A stretch of 64,000 bases of DNA from Terrimicrobiaceae bacterium (GTDB lineage Bacteria > Verrucomicrobiota > Verrucomicrobiia > Chthoniobacterales > Terrimicrobiaceae), in assembly GCA_018402345.1 (NCBI GenBank), contig JAGYIV010000008.1, positions 62,001 to 126,000 on the forward strand, read 5' to 3'. The notes under the pieces were generated by a model that was given only the letters and a program-made list of their open reading frames with translations, had not been told where the DNA came from and searched no databases. A program made the translations under genes and the position numbers. This document shows positions 24,474 to 32,841 of this stretch, piece by piece (the first letter of the stretch is position 1; the number at the start of each line of letters is the position of its first letter).

Positions 24474-26087
24474 TCATGCCTTCTTCTTCTTTTTCAGTTT
24501 TTTAGTGCCAGATTTTTTTGCTGAGCTGCCAGTGGTGGATTTTGATTTGGCCCTCGCCGATTTCAAAGCGGAGGATTTTTTGGCGCCTTTGCCTTTTTTG
24601 GCGCCTTTGCCTTTTTTGGCCTTTTGAGGCGGAGTTCCATTAGACTCCTTGAGCAAGACAGCCAAGCCGGGATCGGTTGTTGTAGGCGCCTGGGCCTCCA
24701 CCCGCATGAGGCCGAGCTCCGTTCCCTGATAAAGCACCCCATCAGGACTGATCATGCCGACCATCTGCAGCGGGTTGTCTTCGGTTGAGGATCCGTAGGG
24801 AGCGCTGCTGAGCAATCGACCGGTATCCGGATCAATCGTGATGATGCTGTAAACTCCGGTGCTGGTGTCGAGTCCAACGGTGTAGATAAGGTTGTCGGCA
24901 ACCGACAGGCGCGGCTCTGCGGCAGAGGCGATCGAGTTATTCGACCAGACGGTCCGGAGGGAGCCGTCGAGCACATCCACCCGCTGCATACCCCCCACGA
25001 ACGGGGCGGATACCGGAACGCTTTCTTCGGGGTTTTCGGCCGATTTTGGATATGGGTAGCCATAGGTGCTCGGGTAATAAATGCTGTGCCCCACGGCAAT
25101 CGCCGCATCCTCGTTGCCGCTGTTGACGCCGGCAGTGAGTAAGGGGACCGAGCCCACCAGATTGCCGGAGAGGGTTTCGTAAACCAAGATGTTCTCTTGC
25201 GGGGCGGCATTGTCGGTGATCGTAAGGTATTCGTAGCCGGTTTCGGGCCCGAAAAAAGCCGGCGTGGCACCCGTGCCCCAACTCAACTGCCCCGGCTTGC
25301 GGCCTGGACCTGCGTCATAGGTGTTCCGCCATAGCTGCTGGGGTCCGCTGGTGCCCGCAGTGAACAAATAGAGCGCTGCTGTGGAAGCAACAGCCACACC
25401 GTCGGGTGAGGACGAGATGCTATTGGCAACCTGCTCGCCGGCTGGTAGTGCAAACACCGCAGTGACCGAAGTGATGGGGTCGTAGTAGCCAATCACCGCT
25501 CCCGAGGCGGAGGATGTCCCTTGGGCGGTGGCAAACCAGACATTGCCCTGGTAGTCGGGGACAAGACCAACAACGTCTGGATAACCAATTTGCACCGAGG
25601 AGTCGACATTGAGAGTCCACGAACTGTTACCACTTTGGGTGTGGGAAATCCTCTGGAGATAGCCTTCGGCGTTGACGAGAACCAAGTTGTCGTTGTTGTC
25701 CAAGTAAGAGTAAATTCCACCCGCAAGGTCGCTCGTCGTGGACTTGACGAGTTGCATCGGCGCCGCAAGCGTCTTGAGCGTGGTCGGGTCGAGGAGGAAA
25801 ACAGTGGGTGTTCTGTCGGTCACCTTGGTGGCGACCGCTACGATCAAACCGTCAGACCCCATAAGGATGGTTGGAAAAACGGCACCGAGATTCGTGCCAA
25901 TAATCGAGAGATCTCCAGATCCCGGCCCAGGGTTCGTGGTGGCGCCGGTAGACGCTGCGTTGGCATGCATTGTAGCGGTGCCGGGCTCGCCCATGAAAGG
26001 ATTCGCCGGAGGAAAAGTTTGTGCTGAGACAGCGATCGCAAGAAAGAAGAAACAACCCCCGATACACAACCTCAGAATAAGAGCCAT
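24474..26087 (-). CDS. Secreted beta-propeller-like protein with basic tail (tail protein 2)
   Basis: The 537-residue protein has a signal peptide (MALILRLCIGGCFFFLAIAVSAQ). A body of about 450 residues with repeated strand blocks follows (NNDNLVLVNAEGYLQRI, GNVWFATAQGT, DGVAVASTAALYLF, DNLIYTVGLDTSTGVYSIITIDPDTGRLL, DGVLYQGTELGLMRVE), as in PQQ-like or YVTN-like propellers. It ends in about 65 Lys-rich residues that start TPPQKAKKGKGAKKGKGAKKSS, almost the same as the tail start of tail protein 1, and finish KKLKKKKKA. It is presumably exported; the tail could bind polyanions such as LPS, exopolysaccharide or DNA. The role is unproven. Confidence 0.78.
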   Translation of the reverse strand: MALILRLCIGGCFFFLAIAVSAQTFPPANPFMGEPGTATMHANAASTGATTNPGPGSGDLSIIGTNLGAVFPTILMGSDGLIVAVATKVTDRTPTVFLLDPTTLKTLAAPMQLVKSTTSDLAGGIYSYLDNNDNLVLVNAEGYLQRISHTQSGNSSWTLNVDSSVQIGYPDVVGLVPDYQGNVWFATAQGTSSASGAVIGYYDPITSVTAVFALPAGEQVANSISSSPDGVAVASTAALYLFTAGTSGPQQLWRNTYDAGPGRKPGQLSWGTGATPAFFGPETGYEYLTITDNAAPQENILVYETLSGNLVGSVPLLTAGVNSGNEDAAIAVGHSIYYPSTYGYPYPKSAENPEESVPVSAPFVGGMQRVDVLDGSLRTVWSNNSIASAAEPRLSVADNLIYTVGLDTSTGVYSIITIDPDTGRLLSSAPYGSSTEDNPLQMVGMISPDGVLYQGTELGLMRVEAQAPTTTDPGLAVLLKESNGTPPQKAKKGKGAKKGKGAKKSSALKSARAKSKSTTGSSAKKSGTKKLKKKKKA

Positions 26088-26136
26088 TGAATGACTCTCG
26101 CTTCGCCCACCAGAAATTCAATGATGAAATCGAGGG

Positions 26137-26225
26137 TAAATTCTTTCTGAAAAACCAAAGGCGGTCATAGACGCGCCGCTACAGAGGAAGGCAGCATGCC
26201 TATTTCTTCTTTTTCGATTTTTTAG
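26137..26225. repeat. 3'-flank repeat of basic-tail gene, copy C
   Basis: About 88 bp including ggtaaattctttctga, the exact block gcggtcatagacgcgccgct and the adjoining tail-coding DNA align with 24416-24505 at high identity. The alignment covers the non-coding 3' flank and the last codons of two otherwise different genes. Confidence 0.75.
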
Positions 26226-27124
26226 CGGTGGATTTTTTCTTTCCGCCGCCACTCGACTTTTTCGCCGAGGACTTTTGGGATCCAGCAGATTTCTTGGCCT
26301 TGGATTTCTTAGCAGAGGAGGATTTGCCACCGCTTTTTTTGGATTGCTGGACTTGCGAGGAGCCCCCGCCTCCACTTGGCGCACCTCCGCCTCCGGTGCC
26401 CCCACTTGCTGGAGTTGCTGGAGTTACTGCAACTCCTGTCACAGTCAGCTCCTGCGTGACACTGGGTGCCGCATTGTAGTTGGCATCCCCCCCCTGGCTG
26501 ACCGTCAGCGTCGCGGTCCCGGCGCCAACCACGCTCACCGTGCCATTGGCCGCCACTGTCGCCACGCTCTCGTTTGAACTCGCGTAGCCGAGCGTGAGAT
26601 TCGAGCTCGCCGTGGCATTCAAGGAATACGCCGCAGACGCCACCTCCTTGGACAGCGTCGCGGCAACTCCGCTGATCGTCTGGCTGCCTTTGGCGATGGT
26701 CAGCGTGACCGATCGATTCACTGTGTTGTAGTTTGTTGTGTCAGCGGGCGTGAAGACGACGGCCAGCGTTTGATTTCCAGCCTCGGGGACGGTTCCAGTC
26801 ACCGGCGTGTAACTGAATGTTCCGTTGACGCTTGCGCTTGCGTTCAACTGCGCTCCACTCAGGGCCGATCCATAGGTGATCGACTCTGCTGTTGCTCGTA
26901 TCAATGCTGAGGCACAATGACTCCGTCGCCGCATCGAGAAGAATCACATGCTTCAAATTTGCAATAGATGAAACCGCCGTGGCATTGCCCGCAGTCCAAT
27001 CTGTGGAAAAGCAAGAGGTGAGGATTTCGTCAAATGGCTTGGGACCGCTAACCGAGACGGCGCAATCTGCATTGCAGAGGAAAAGGAACAAAAAGCAAAA
27101 AGCGGAAGAGACGAAGCGTTTCAT
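26200..27124 (-). pseudogene. Secreted MBG/Big-domain protein with basic tail, frameshifted (tail protein 3)
   Basis: Two minus-strand frames join. The first (from the ATG at 27124) gives a signal peptide (MKRFVSSAFCFLFLFLCNADC) and about 55 residues including FDEILTSCFSTDW. It moves out of frame near 26890-26905. The second frame continues with ATAESITYGSALSGAQLNA and a full MBG-like domain, a Big_2-like domain (YASSNESVATVAANGTVSVV), a Gly/Pro-rich linker and a Lys/Ser/Ala tail ending AKKSKKKK. A single base change in length would restore one gene of about 305 residues. It is either a real frameshift mutation or a sequencing error. Confidence 0.72.
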
Positions 27125-27298
27125 TTGATTTTTAAGTGCAATGATAAATTTATAGTTTTGAGAGATTTGAAGAAAAATCCATCTAGTCGACCTTTCTATC
27201 CGTCGAACTACAAATGTAGCTCTGCATTTCTCCCAACCTGCACCTTGAGTAGCACTGGCGTCGCAACCCCAGATTATTAGATGTGGTCGCGGATTTCC

Positions 27299-27360
27299 GC
27301 GAAGTCATTGCCCCGCCGAGATGCCCTGCATATAACGAAAAACCTCCAATGGACATCCAG
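27299..27360. repeat. Repeat copy 2, at the FKP start
   Basis: This is the partner of 16856-16915. It ends with the ATG and first codons of FKP. Because the start of FKP fits its family (RLISLPPAM), this copy is probably the original and the 16.9-kb one the transplanted copy. Confidence 0.8.
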
Positions 27361-30231
27361 CGCCTGATTTCCCTCCCGCCCGCCATGACGGGGTATTTTC
27401 CAACCGCCGTGGAGGGCCGCGACTGGTTCGCCGCATGCGATCCGCCGGGGGGAAAACTTGGATCCGGCGGCGGCATCGCCCACCTGCTCGCCTCGGCATG
27501 GAGGTCTTCCAGTGGCGGCCTATCCTTCGAAGAATGGTGCGAGCGCGGGCTGAAACTCTCCCTCATGGCCGGGGGCCAAAGCCGCCGCCTGCCGGCCTAC
27601 GCGGCAACAGGAAAAATCCTCATGCCGTTTCCCGCCCTTCGCTGGGCGGATGGCCAACGCCTCGACCAGACGCTGCTCGACATCCAGTTGCCAGGCTTTC
27701 GCCATATTGCGGCGGCGGCTCCCGCTTCGAGCCGCGTCATGGTGGCGAGCGGCGATGTCCTGCTGCGATTCCCGCCGAAGCTTCCCGCGATGCCCGATGC
27801 CGATATCGTGGGCCTCGGCATGTGGGTCGATGCCCCCACCGCCTCACACTTCGGCGTGTTCTTCACCCGCCGCGAGACGCCCGAACAACCTGCTTTTTTT
27901 CTTCAAAAACCCGACCCTGCCGAGATTTTGCGCCTCGCCGCCGACCACTTGTTCCTCGTGGATACCGGGCTGTGGCTGCTGAGCGCGCGCGCGGTGTCGG
28001 TCTTGTTCAAAAAATGCGGCTGGGACCCGTCGCGGCAGGAATTCCCGAACGGCGTGCCCGGTTTTTACGAACTCTATGCCGGCATGGGGCCTTGCCTCGG
28101 CAGCGATCCCGCCGAGCATGACACAGACGTCTCCCCCCTCACCTGTGCAGTCGTCCCGCTGCCCGAAGCCGAATTTTACCACTTCGGAACAAGCCGCCAG
28201 ATGATCGAATCCGTCTCGGCCCTGCAAAACCGCACCCTCGACCAGCGCGCCCAATCCCCGCTGGTCCTCAAGCCGCATCCCGACATGTATGTGCTGAACT
28301 CGGACTTCGCCTTCAGCGCGCGATCCACCGAAAACAAGCCGGTCTGGGTCGAAAACTGCACCCTGCCCGATGACATGGCGCTTTCCTCGGCAAATGTGCT
28401 CACCAACATCCCGGCGGGCGTCGGCTTGTTTCAACTCCCGCCTGGCCTCTGCGTGGACACGCCGCCTGTCGGCACTTCGGGATTCGCCATTCGTGTCTAC
28501 GGCATGGACGATTCGTTCAAAGGCGCGATCGGGCAGGCGGACACAAACTTCCTCGGCAGGCCCGTTACCGAATGGTTCGCCCGGCGCGGATTGCAGCCCG
28601 ATCAATGCGGCATTCCCGACCCGGTGGATATCCAAAACGCGCGCCTGTTTCCGATCCTCGAACCCGGCGCCCCAATCGCTCGTCTCATCGAGTGGATGTC
28701 CCAACCCAATCCCCAGGCGAACCCCGAACTCGCCACGCTCTGGCGCGACAGCGAGCGCCTTTCCGCTCAGGAAATCACCGAGCGGTTTTCCCCGGAGCGC
28801 CTCCTTGAGGCCCGCCGCGCCAATATCACAGCGGCTGCGCCAAGAATCTTCGAGCATCGCCACCGAAACGCCTTCCAGCGCCTCGATCTCGACAATGCCG
28901 CCGCATTTTACGCTGGAAGCCCCGCCCCTTTGCCCCTCCTCGCCCCCGCCGACTCCCTCGACTCCGTCTCGGAATCGATGTTCTGCGCGGCCGTCGCCTC
29001 CCGCCGCGGCGACCCTTCAACCGCCGAATCCCTCGAAGCACACGCATTCAAGCGCCTGTCGGACATCCTTACCTCGGCGCACGCCTCCCGCACTGTCTCG
29101 CCGCGCTGCAATGCCGTGGAAGACCAGATCGTCTGGGGCAGAAGCCCGATCCGCATCGATCTTGCCGGCGGGTGGTCCGACACCCCTCCCTACTGCCTCA
29201 AGCACGGCGGCGCGGTGGTAAATGTCGCCCTCGAACTCAATGGCCAGCCTCCAGTCCAAGTGTTCGCCAGAGCCACAAAACAACGCCACCTCGTCATCCG
29301 CTCGATCGACCTTGGGGCGGAGACTCGCATTCGCTCGTTCGGCGACTTGGAGGACTTCACCACTGTCGGGGGCGAGTTCTCCCTCGCGAAGGCGGCTCTC
29401 GCACTCGCTGGATTCCATCCACTCTTCAGCGCCCACTCGACTGCACCATCCCTCGAGTCGCTCCTCGAAAGTTTCGGCGGCGGGCTTGAGATTTCCATGC
29501 TCGCCGCCACCCCGAAGGGATCCGGCCTCGGCACCAGCAGCATCCTCGCGGCGACACTCCTCGGGACACTCTCCGATGTCTGCGGCCTCGACTGGGACCG
29601 CGACGAACTCACCTCACGCACCCTCGTGCTCGAGCAACTCCTCACGACCGGCGGCGGATGGCAGGACCAAGCCGGCGGCATCCACCGAGGGCTCAAAATG
29701 ATCGAATCCCGCCCCGGCATCGTCCAACACACGCATCTCCGCTGGCTCCCCGAGCACATGCTCAACGAGGCGATCGCGAACGGCACAGCACTTCTCTACT
29801 ACACAGGCATCACCCGCATCGCGAAATCCATCCTCCAAGACATCGTGCGCGGCATGTTTCTCAACCGCTCCGGCACGCTCTCGCTCCTGCACGACATCCA
29901 ATCCCACGCGCGCGATTCCTTCGACAGCCTGCACCGCGACTCCTGGGAATCCCTCTGCGCGATCGTCCGCCGCAGCTGGGACCTGAATCGCGCCCTCGAC
30001 TCCGGCACCAACCCGCCAGCCGTGCAGGAAATCCTCGCGCGCATCTCCGATTGGACAGCCGCCGCGAAACTCCCCGGCGCGGGTGGCGGGGGCTATATCC
30101 TGCTTCTGGCAAAAGACCCCGATGCCGCCTCCAGAATCCGCCACGAACTCACAACACGCCCGCCAAACGCCCTCGCCCGCTTCGTGCGCATCTCGGTCTC
30201 ACCAACCGGCCTGCAGGTCACCCGCAGTTGA
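27349..30231 (+). CDS. fkp: Bifunctional L-fucokinase/GDP-L-fucose pyrophosphorylase
   Basis: This 960-residue enzyme is the Bacteroides FKP type. The N-terminal half is the pyrophosphorylase (PPGGKLGSGGGIAHLL near residue 30, SLMAGGQSRRLPAYAATGKI near residue 70, a nucleotide-binding loop) followed by a beta-helix segment. The C-terminal half is a GHMP kinase with IRIDLAGGWSDTPPY (about residue 605), the ATP loop TPKGSGLGTSSI and a GAGGGGYILL end motif. It turns free L-fucose into L-fucose-1-phosphate and then GDP-fucose for surface glycan fucosylation. The ATG at 27349 matches the family start. No fucose transporter or fucosyltransferase is adjacent. Confidence 0.95.
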   Translation: MDIQRLISLPPAMTGYFPTAVEGRDWFAACDPPGGKLGSGGGIAHLLASAWRSSSGGLSFEEWCERGLKLSLMAGGQSRRLPAYAATGKILMPFPALRWADGQRLDQTLLDIQLPGFRHIAAAAPASSRVMVASGDVLLRFPPKLPAMPDADIVGLGMWVDAPTASHFGVFFTRRETPEQPAFFLQKPDPAEILRLAADHLFLVDTGLWLLSARAVSVLFKKCGWDPSRQEFPNGVPGFYELYAGMGPCLGSDPAEHDTDVSPLTCAVVPLPEAEFYHFGTSRQMIESVSALQNRTLDQRAQSPLVLKPHPDMYVLNSDFAFSARSTENKPVWVENCTLPDDMALSSANVLTNIPAGVGLFQLPPGLCVDTPPVGTSGFAIRVYGMDDSFKGAIGQADTNFLGRPVTEWFARRGLQPDQCGIPDPVDIQNARLFPILEPGAPIARLIEWMSQPNPQANPELATLWRDSERLSAQEITERFSPERLLEARRANITAAAPRIFEHRHRNAFQRLDLDNAAAFYAGSPAPLPLLAPADSLDSVSESMFCAAVASRRGDPSTAESLEAHAFKRLSDILTSAHASRTVSPRCNAVEDQIVWGRSPIRIDLAGGWSDTPPYCLKHGGAVVNVALELNGQPPVQVFARATKQRHLVIRSIDLGAETRIRSFGDLEDFTTVGGEFSLAKAALALAGFHPLFSAHSTAPSLESLLESFGGGLEISMLAATPKGSGLGTSSILAATLLGTLSDVCGLDWDRDELTSRTLVLEQLLTTGGGWQDQAGGIHRGLKMIESRPGIVQHTHLRWLPEHMLNEAIANGTALLYYTGITRIAKSILQDIVRGMFLNRSGTLSLLHDIQSHARDSFDSLHRDSWESLCAIVRRSWDLNRALDSGTNPPAVQEILARISDWTAAAKLPGAGGGGYILLLAKDPDAASRIRHELTTRPPNALARFVRISVSPTGLQVTRS

Positions 30232-30246
30232 TCGGGCCGCGCCGCC

Positions 30247-30687
30247 TCAATGGTAGTAGGGAAACGGCCCCTCGGGCATCATGAGCCGGTAGCGGGGTTG
30301 TAAAAATGCCACCAGATCGATCATTTGCCGCACCGTCATGCGGGCGGTGAAATCGGGCATGGGAGAAAGTTTCCCCTCCTTTATCTCCTGCTTGTATCTG
30401 CTGCTCACGACGTGTGAGGGGTTGATCACCGACGTCACCAACTCCCCATAGGTCTTGATGCGTGGAGACTCACCTCCGAGGTGGATATTGAACTCGACCG
30501 GCGCGGGGAGATCCACACCCTCGACCGAGTGGCAGGTATTGCACTGGAGCGACAGAAACGCCTGCTTGCCGGCGATCACATCCCCGTCGGGCAACCGAAA
30601 CCCACGCGCGGATTTCGGATTGTCACAAGCGGAAAGCATGAGAAGGGCAAGACCGGCAACCAGCGGAATGTGGAGTGGAGTTTTCAT
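30247..30687 (-). CDS. Cytochrome c lipoprotein
   Basis: The 146-residue protein has a signal sequence with lipobox LSAC (Cys21), so it is exported and lipid-anchored. The mature part has one heme-attachment motif CNTCH (residues 49-53) and a likely methionine axial ligand in KLSPMPDF, typical of a small class I cytochrome c. It could pass electrons in the periplasm. A further in-frame ATG nine codons upstream (30714) would precede the signal peptide with an unusual n-region, so I prefer 30687. It is convergent with fkp, with 15 bp between the stops. Confidence 0.88.
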   Translation of the reverse strand: MKTPLHIPLVAGLALLMLSACDNPKSARGFRLPDGDVIAGKQAFLSLQCNTCHSVEGVDLPAPVEFNIHLGGESPRIKTYGELVTSVINPSHVVSSRYKQEIKEGKLSPMPDFTARMTVRQMIDLVAFLQPRYRLMMPEGPFPYYH

Positions 30688-30753
30688 CGGGTGTCGCCCA
30701 AATCGATGCCACACACCTCATTCATAAAAAATGGGGGGTTCACCCCTCTCCAC

Positions 30754-30782
30754 CCCCACCCCTTCGCGCTAGGCGGCGTTTG
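30754..30782. repeat. 29-bp direct repeat, left copy
   Basis: The 29-bp block (core ccttcgcgctaggcggcg) is identical to 31736-31764. The two copies bracket the 282-codon ORF between them with an offset of 982 bp. Confidence 0.95.
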
Positions 30783-30814
30783 CTGGCTGTATGTTGACAC
30801 AGCAACTCCCGCCT
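30771..30814. other. Imperfect hairpin overlapping the left repeat
   Basis: aggcgg at 30771-30776 pairs with ccgcct at 30809-30814, and gtttgctggctgt nearly pairs with acagcaac, leaving unpaired bases. The shape is like a folded recombination site, but it matches no consensus I can verify. The right repeat copy does not have the same hairpin partner. Confidence 0.4.
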
Positions 30815-30828
30815 GACGTGATCATTGC

Positions 30829-31677
30829 ATGGCCGATTCAAAGAACTCGCAGGAGAACCGCCGGATTCAAGACACCCTCGAGTCTGGCACGCTGCCAACA
30901 AGGCTTGACGCGACCACCACTCAAGGTGAATTTCAAAAAATCAATGAAAACGACGATCCCTCATGTGATTCTCGGCCCGGAGACGAAGCGAATTCTTCGA
31001 GAGATTTCCTCACTGCCGCGTCCGAAATCAACGGCGGAGGAAGCGAAACGGCAGACCGAGAGACATCTCGAATCAGCCAAACGGAATCTCTTGAGACCTG
31101 GGCGCGATCCAATGCCCGCTTGATTGAATCATGGTTGATCGACTCCCTCCCGATCGTTTCCAATTCCACCAGCGAGCACGAGGTCCATTACAGGGAATCT
31201 GACAATCGTGCAGTCAAGCGCACCTGGCCCGGCGTCTATGGGCAAATTCCGATCCCAAACCACGGCAAACTTGATCGCGCGAATGCGACCCCATCGGAGT
31301 ATCTTGTCCGCCAAGCTCTGCAAATCGCGGTCTTTGGAAGCGATATTCGTCTCGAGGGTGTTTCCGTCTCCGATAAACCCAGCATGGTTCTTTTCGAACC
31401 TCCCGGGCAACCCTCATTTGTCATCTCCCAGGAGTGGTTCGAGAAAAACGACGCTCCAACACTCGATGAGATTTCCGACCGTTTGATTCGCGATGGGTTC
31501 ATTCAAGTCCATGGATCTTACTTTGGTTGGTTTCGACCGGGTGATCGCGTTGTCATCGTTGACGCTAAAACCGACAACTTTGTGAAAACCGGGGTGGGCA
31601 TCATTCCGATTGATCTCCAGATGTCTGTATTTTCAGAGACTCAGGTTGCGGAAGCCGGCCTCGAATCGCTGAAATAA
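30829..31677 (+). CDS. Hypothetical protein in a cassette-like unit
   Basis: This 282-residue protein has a polar, disordered first third (Asn/Ser/Glu/Asp-rich) and a conserved-looking C-terminal half. That half shows VYGQIPIPNHGKLDRAN, SEYLVRQALQIAVFGSDIRLEGV, QPSFVISQEWFEKNDAPTLDEI, SYFGWFRPGDRVVIVDAK and TDNFVKTGVGIIPIDLQ. The last block (D-x-K-x-D-N ... P-I-D) recalls the catalytic loop and D-x-G-like end of kinase-fold proteins and of large phage-type polyvalent proteins, but no family is certain. Its GC content is visibly lower than that of fkp and radC. Perfect 29-bp direct repeats flank it, so it was probably inserted. Confidence 0.7.
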   Translation: MADSKNSQENRRIQDTLESGTLPTRLDATTTQGEFQKINENDDPSCDSRPGDEANSSRDFLTAASEINGGGSETADRETSRISQTESLETWARSNARLIESWLIDSLPIVSNSTSEHEVHYRESDNRAVKRTWPGVYGQIPIPNHGKLDRANATPSEYLVRQALQIAVFGSDIRLEGVSVSDKPSMVLFEPPGQPSFVISQEWFEKNDAPTLDEISDRLIRDGFIQVHGSYFGWFRPGDRVVIVDAKTDNFVKTGVGIIPIDLQMSVFSETQVAEAGLESLK

Positions 31678-31724
31678 CACGACACGCAGGAGGCGCTGCA
31701 TAAGCGTGTCCCACACCTCCATCC

Positions 31725-32063
31725 TCACGGCTCTGCCCCACCCCTTCGCGCTAGGCGGCGTTTGATTCGCTCGCGGCGTTTTTTTCCGTTCGTTGTTTTT
31801 TTGGCCCATTGGAGCTTGGAGGAGGCGCTGCTTTCCACGAATCCGCGGGGAACCGCCTGATCACTGGTTTCCTCCATCCGCGCTTCCTCGCAGCGTCTCC
31901 AGGCAAGAAACGGCTTCCAGATTTCGCCATCCGCTAGCACGTGCTTCTCCTCGCCGAAGGGCAGGACAGGAATCTGGCAATGGTTCGGAACCTCGTATTC
32001 GACAGTGGATGTGGCGCGCAGGGTCTTCATGGGCGAAACAAACACCCCGCCCGATGGTGAATC
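31725..32063 (-). CDS. Possible small hypothetical protein
   Basis: A minus-strand frame starting at MDSPSGGVFVSPMKTL contains EYEVPNHCQIPVLPFGEEKHVLADGEIWKPFLAWRR and an Arg/Lys-rich end (KKRRERIKRRLARRGG). The middle looks protein-like rather than like random shadow. Its last codons are encoded by the right 29-bp repeat. It has no recognised family and the exact start is uncertain (31725-32117 in the longest form). Confidence 0.4.
   Translation of the reverse strand, partial: DSPSGGVFVSPMKTLRATSTVEYEVPNHCQIPVLPFGEEKHVLADGEIWKPFLAWRRCEEARMEETSDQAVPRGFVESSASSKLQWAKKTTNGKKRRERIKRRLARRGGAEP
31736..31764. repeat. 29-bp direct repeat, right copy
   Basis: Perfect copy of 30754-30782, lying 58 bp after the stop of the 282-codon ORF. 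It overlaps the end of a weak minus-strand frame. Confidence 0.95.
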
Positions 32064-32142
32064 CATGGGGTCTTGTCCTTCCGCGTGCGCCGCATGCCGT
32101 TTCGACTGGATCGCCATCTCGAATCGCCGCTACCCTCCGCCG

Positions 32143-32841
32143 GTGGACACAACTCGCATCAGGGAAATGCCGCATGACGAGCGGCCACGCGAAAAGGCGG
32201 AGAGCCATGGCATCGAGGTCCTTTCCGATGCCGAGCTTCTCGCGATCTTCATCCGCACCGGACTCCCGGGCAAAAACGCCCTCGATGTGGCGCGCGACCT
32301 CTTGAATTCCTGCGGTGGCTTCGAGGCGATCGCTCGCTGCGCCCCGAAGGAAATCCGCCGCCACGCGAAAGGCATCGGCGCCGCGAAATCGATCGAACTC
32401 GCAGCCGCCTTCGAGATCGGCAAGCGGCTCGCCCGCGGCAAGGCGCTCGCCCCGCTCATGGATACCCCAGCCCGCATCTTCGACGCTTTCGGCAGCGAAA
32501 TGATGGCCCTCCGGCAGGAATCCCTCCGCGTGTTGCTCCTCGACTCGAAACTCCGCCTCATCCGCGCGGAGGAAATCTCCCGAGGCTCGGTGAACGAATG
32601 CCTCGCCCACCCGCGCGAGATTTTCCGACAGGCATACATCCACAGCGCCTACGGCATCGTCATCGTGCACAACCACCCCAGCGGCGACCCGACCCCCAGC
32701 ACGGCCGACCACCGCATCACCAGAAGCCTCTCGGAGGCCGCCAAGCTTCTCCAGATCACCCTTCTCGACCACGTCATCCTTGGCTCGCCGGATGGCGGCC
32801 GCGTCCCGTATTACAGCTTCCGCGAAGCAGGCATCCTATGA
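32143..32841 (+). CDS. radC: RadC-family JAB/MPN domain protein
   Basis: The protein has a helix-hairpin-helix-like start (LSDAELLAIFIRTGLPGKNALDVARDLL and HAKGIGAAKSIELAAAFEIG). The JAB1/MPN metalloprotease-like domain that follows carries the motif HNHPSGDPTPSTAD, that is the zinc-binding H-x-H...D set. RadC is now regarded as a DNA-processing or recombination-related protein of uncertain role, not a classical repair enzyme. The GTG at 32143 (VDTTRIREMPHDERPREK) gives the usual IRExPxxERPRE start; an ATG at 32167 is alternative. It overlaps lpxA by 4 bp (ATGA), so the two are probably cotranscribed. Confidence 0.92.
   Translation: MDTTRIREMPHDERPREKAESHGIEVLSDAELLAIFIRTGLPGKNALDVARDLLNSCGGFEAIARCAPKEIRRHAKGIGAAKSIELAAAFEIGKRLARGKALAPLMDTPARIFDAFGSEMMALRQESLRVLLLDSKLRLIRAEEISRGSVNECLAHPREIFRQAYIHSAYGIVIVHNHPSGDPTPSTADHRITRSLSEAAKLLQITLLDHVILGSPDGGRVPYYSFREAGIL

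Noticed and set aside
30771-31764. Integron attC site
   Set aside because: The hairpin and repeats resemble a cassette, but the core motifs of attC are not clearly present and no integrase is in the window.
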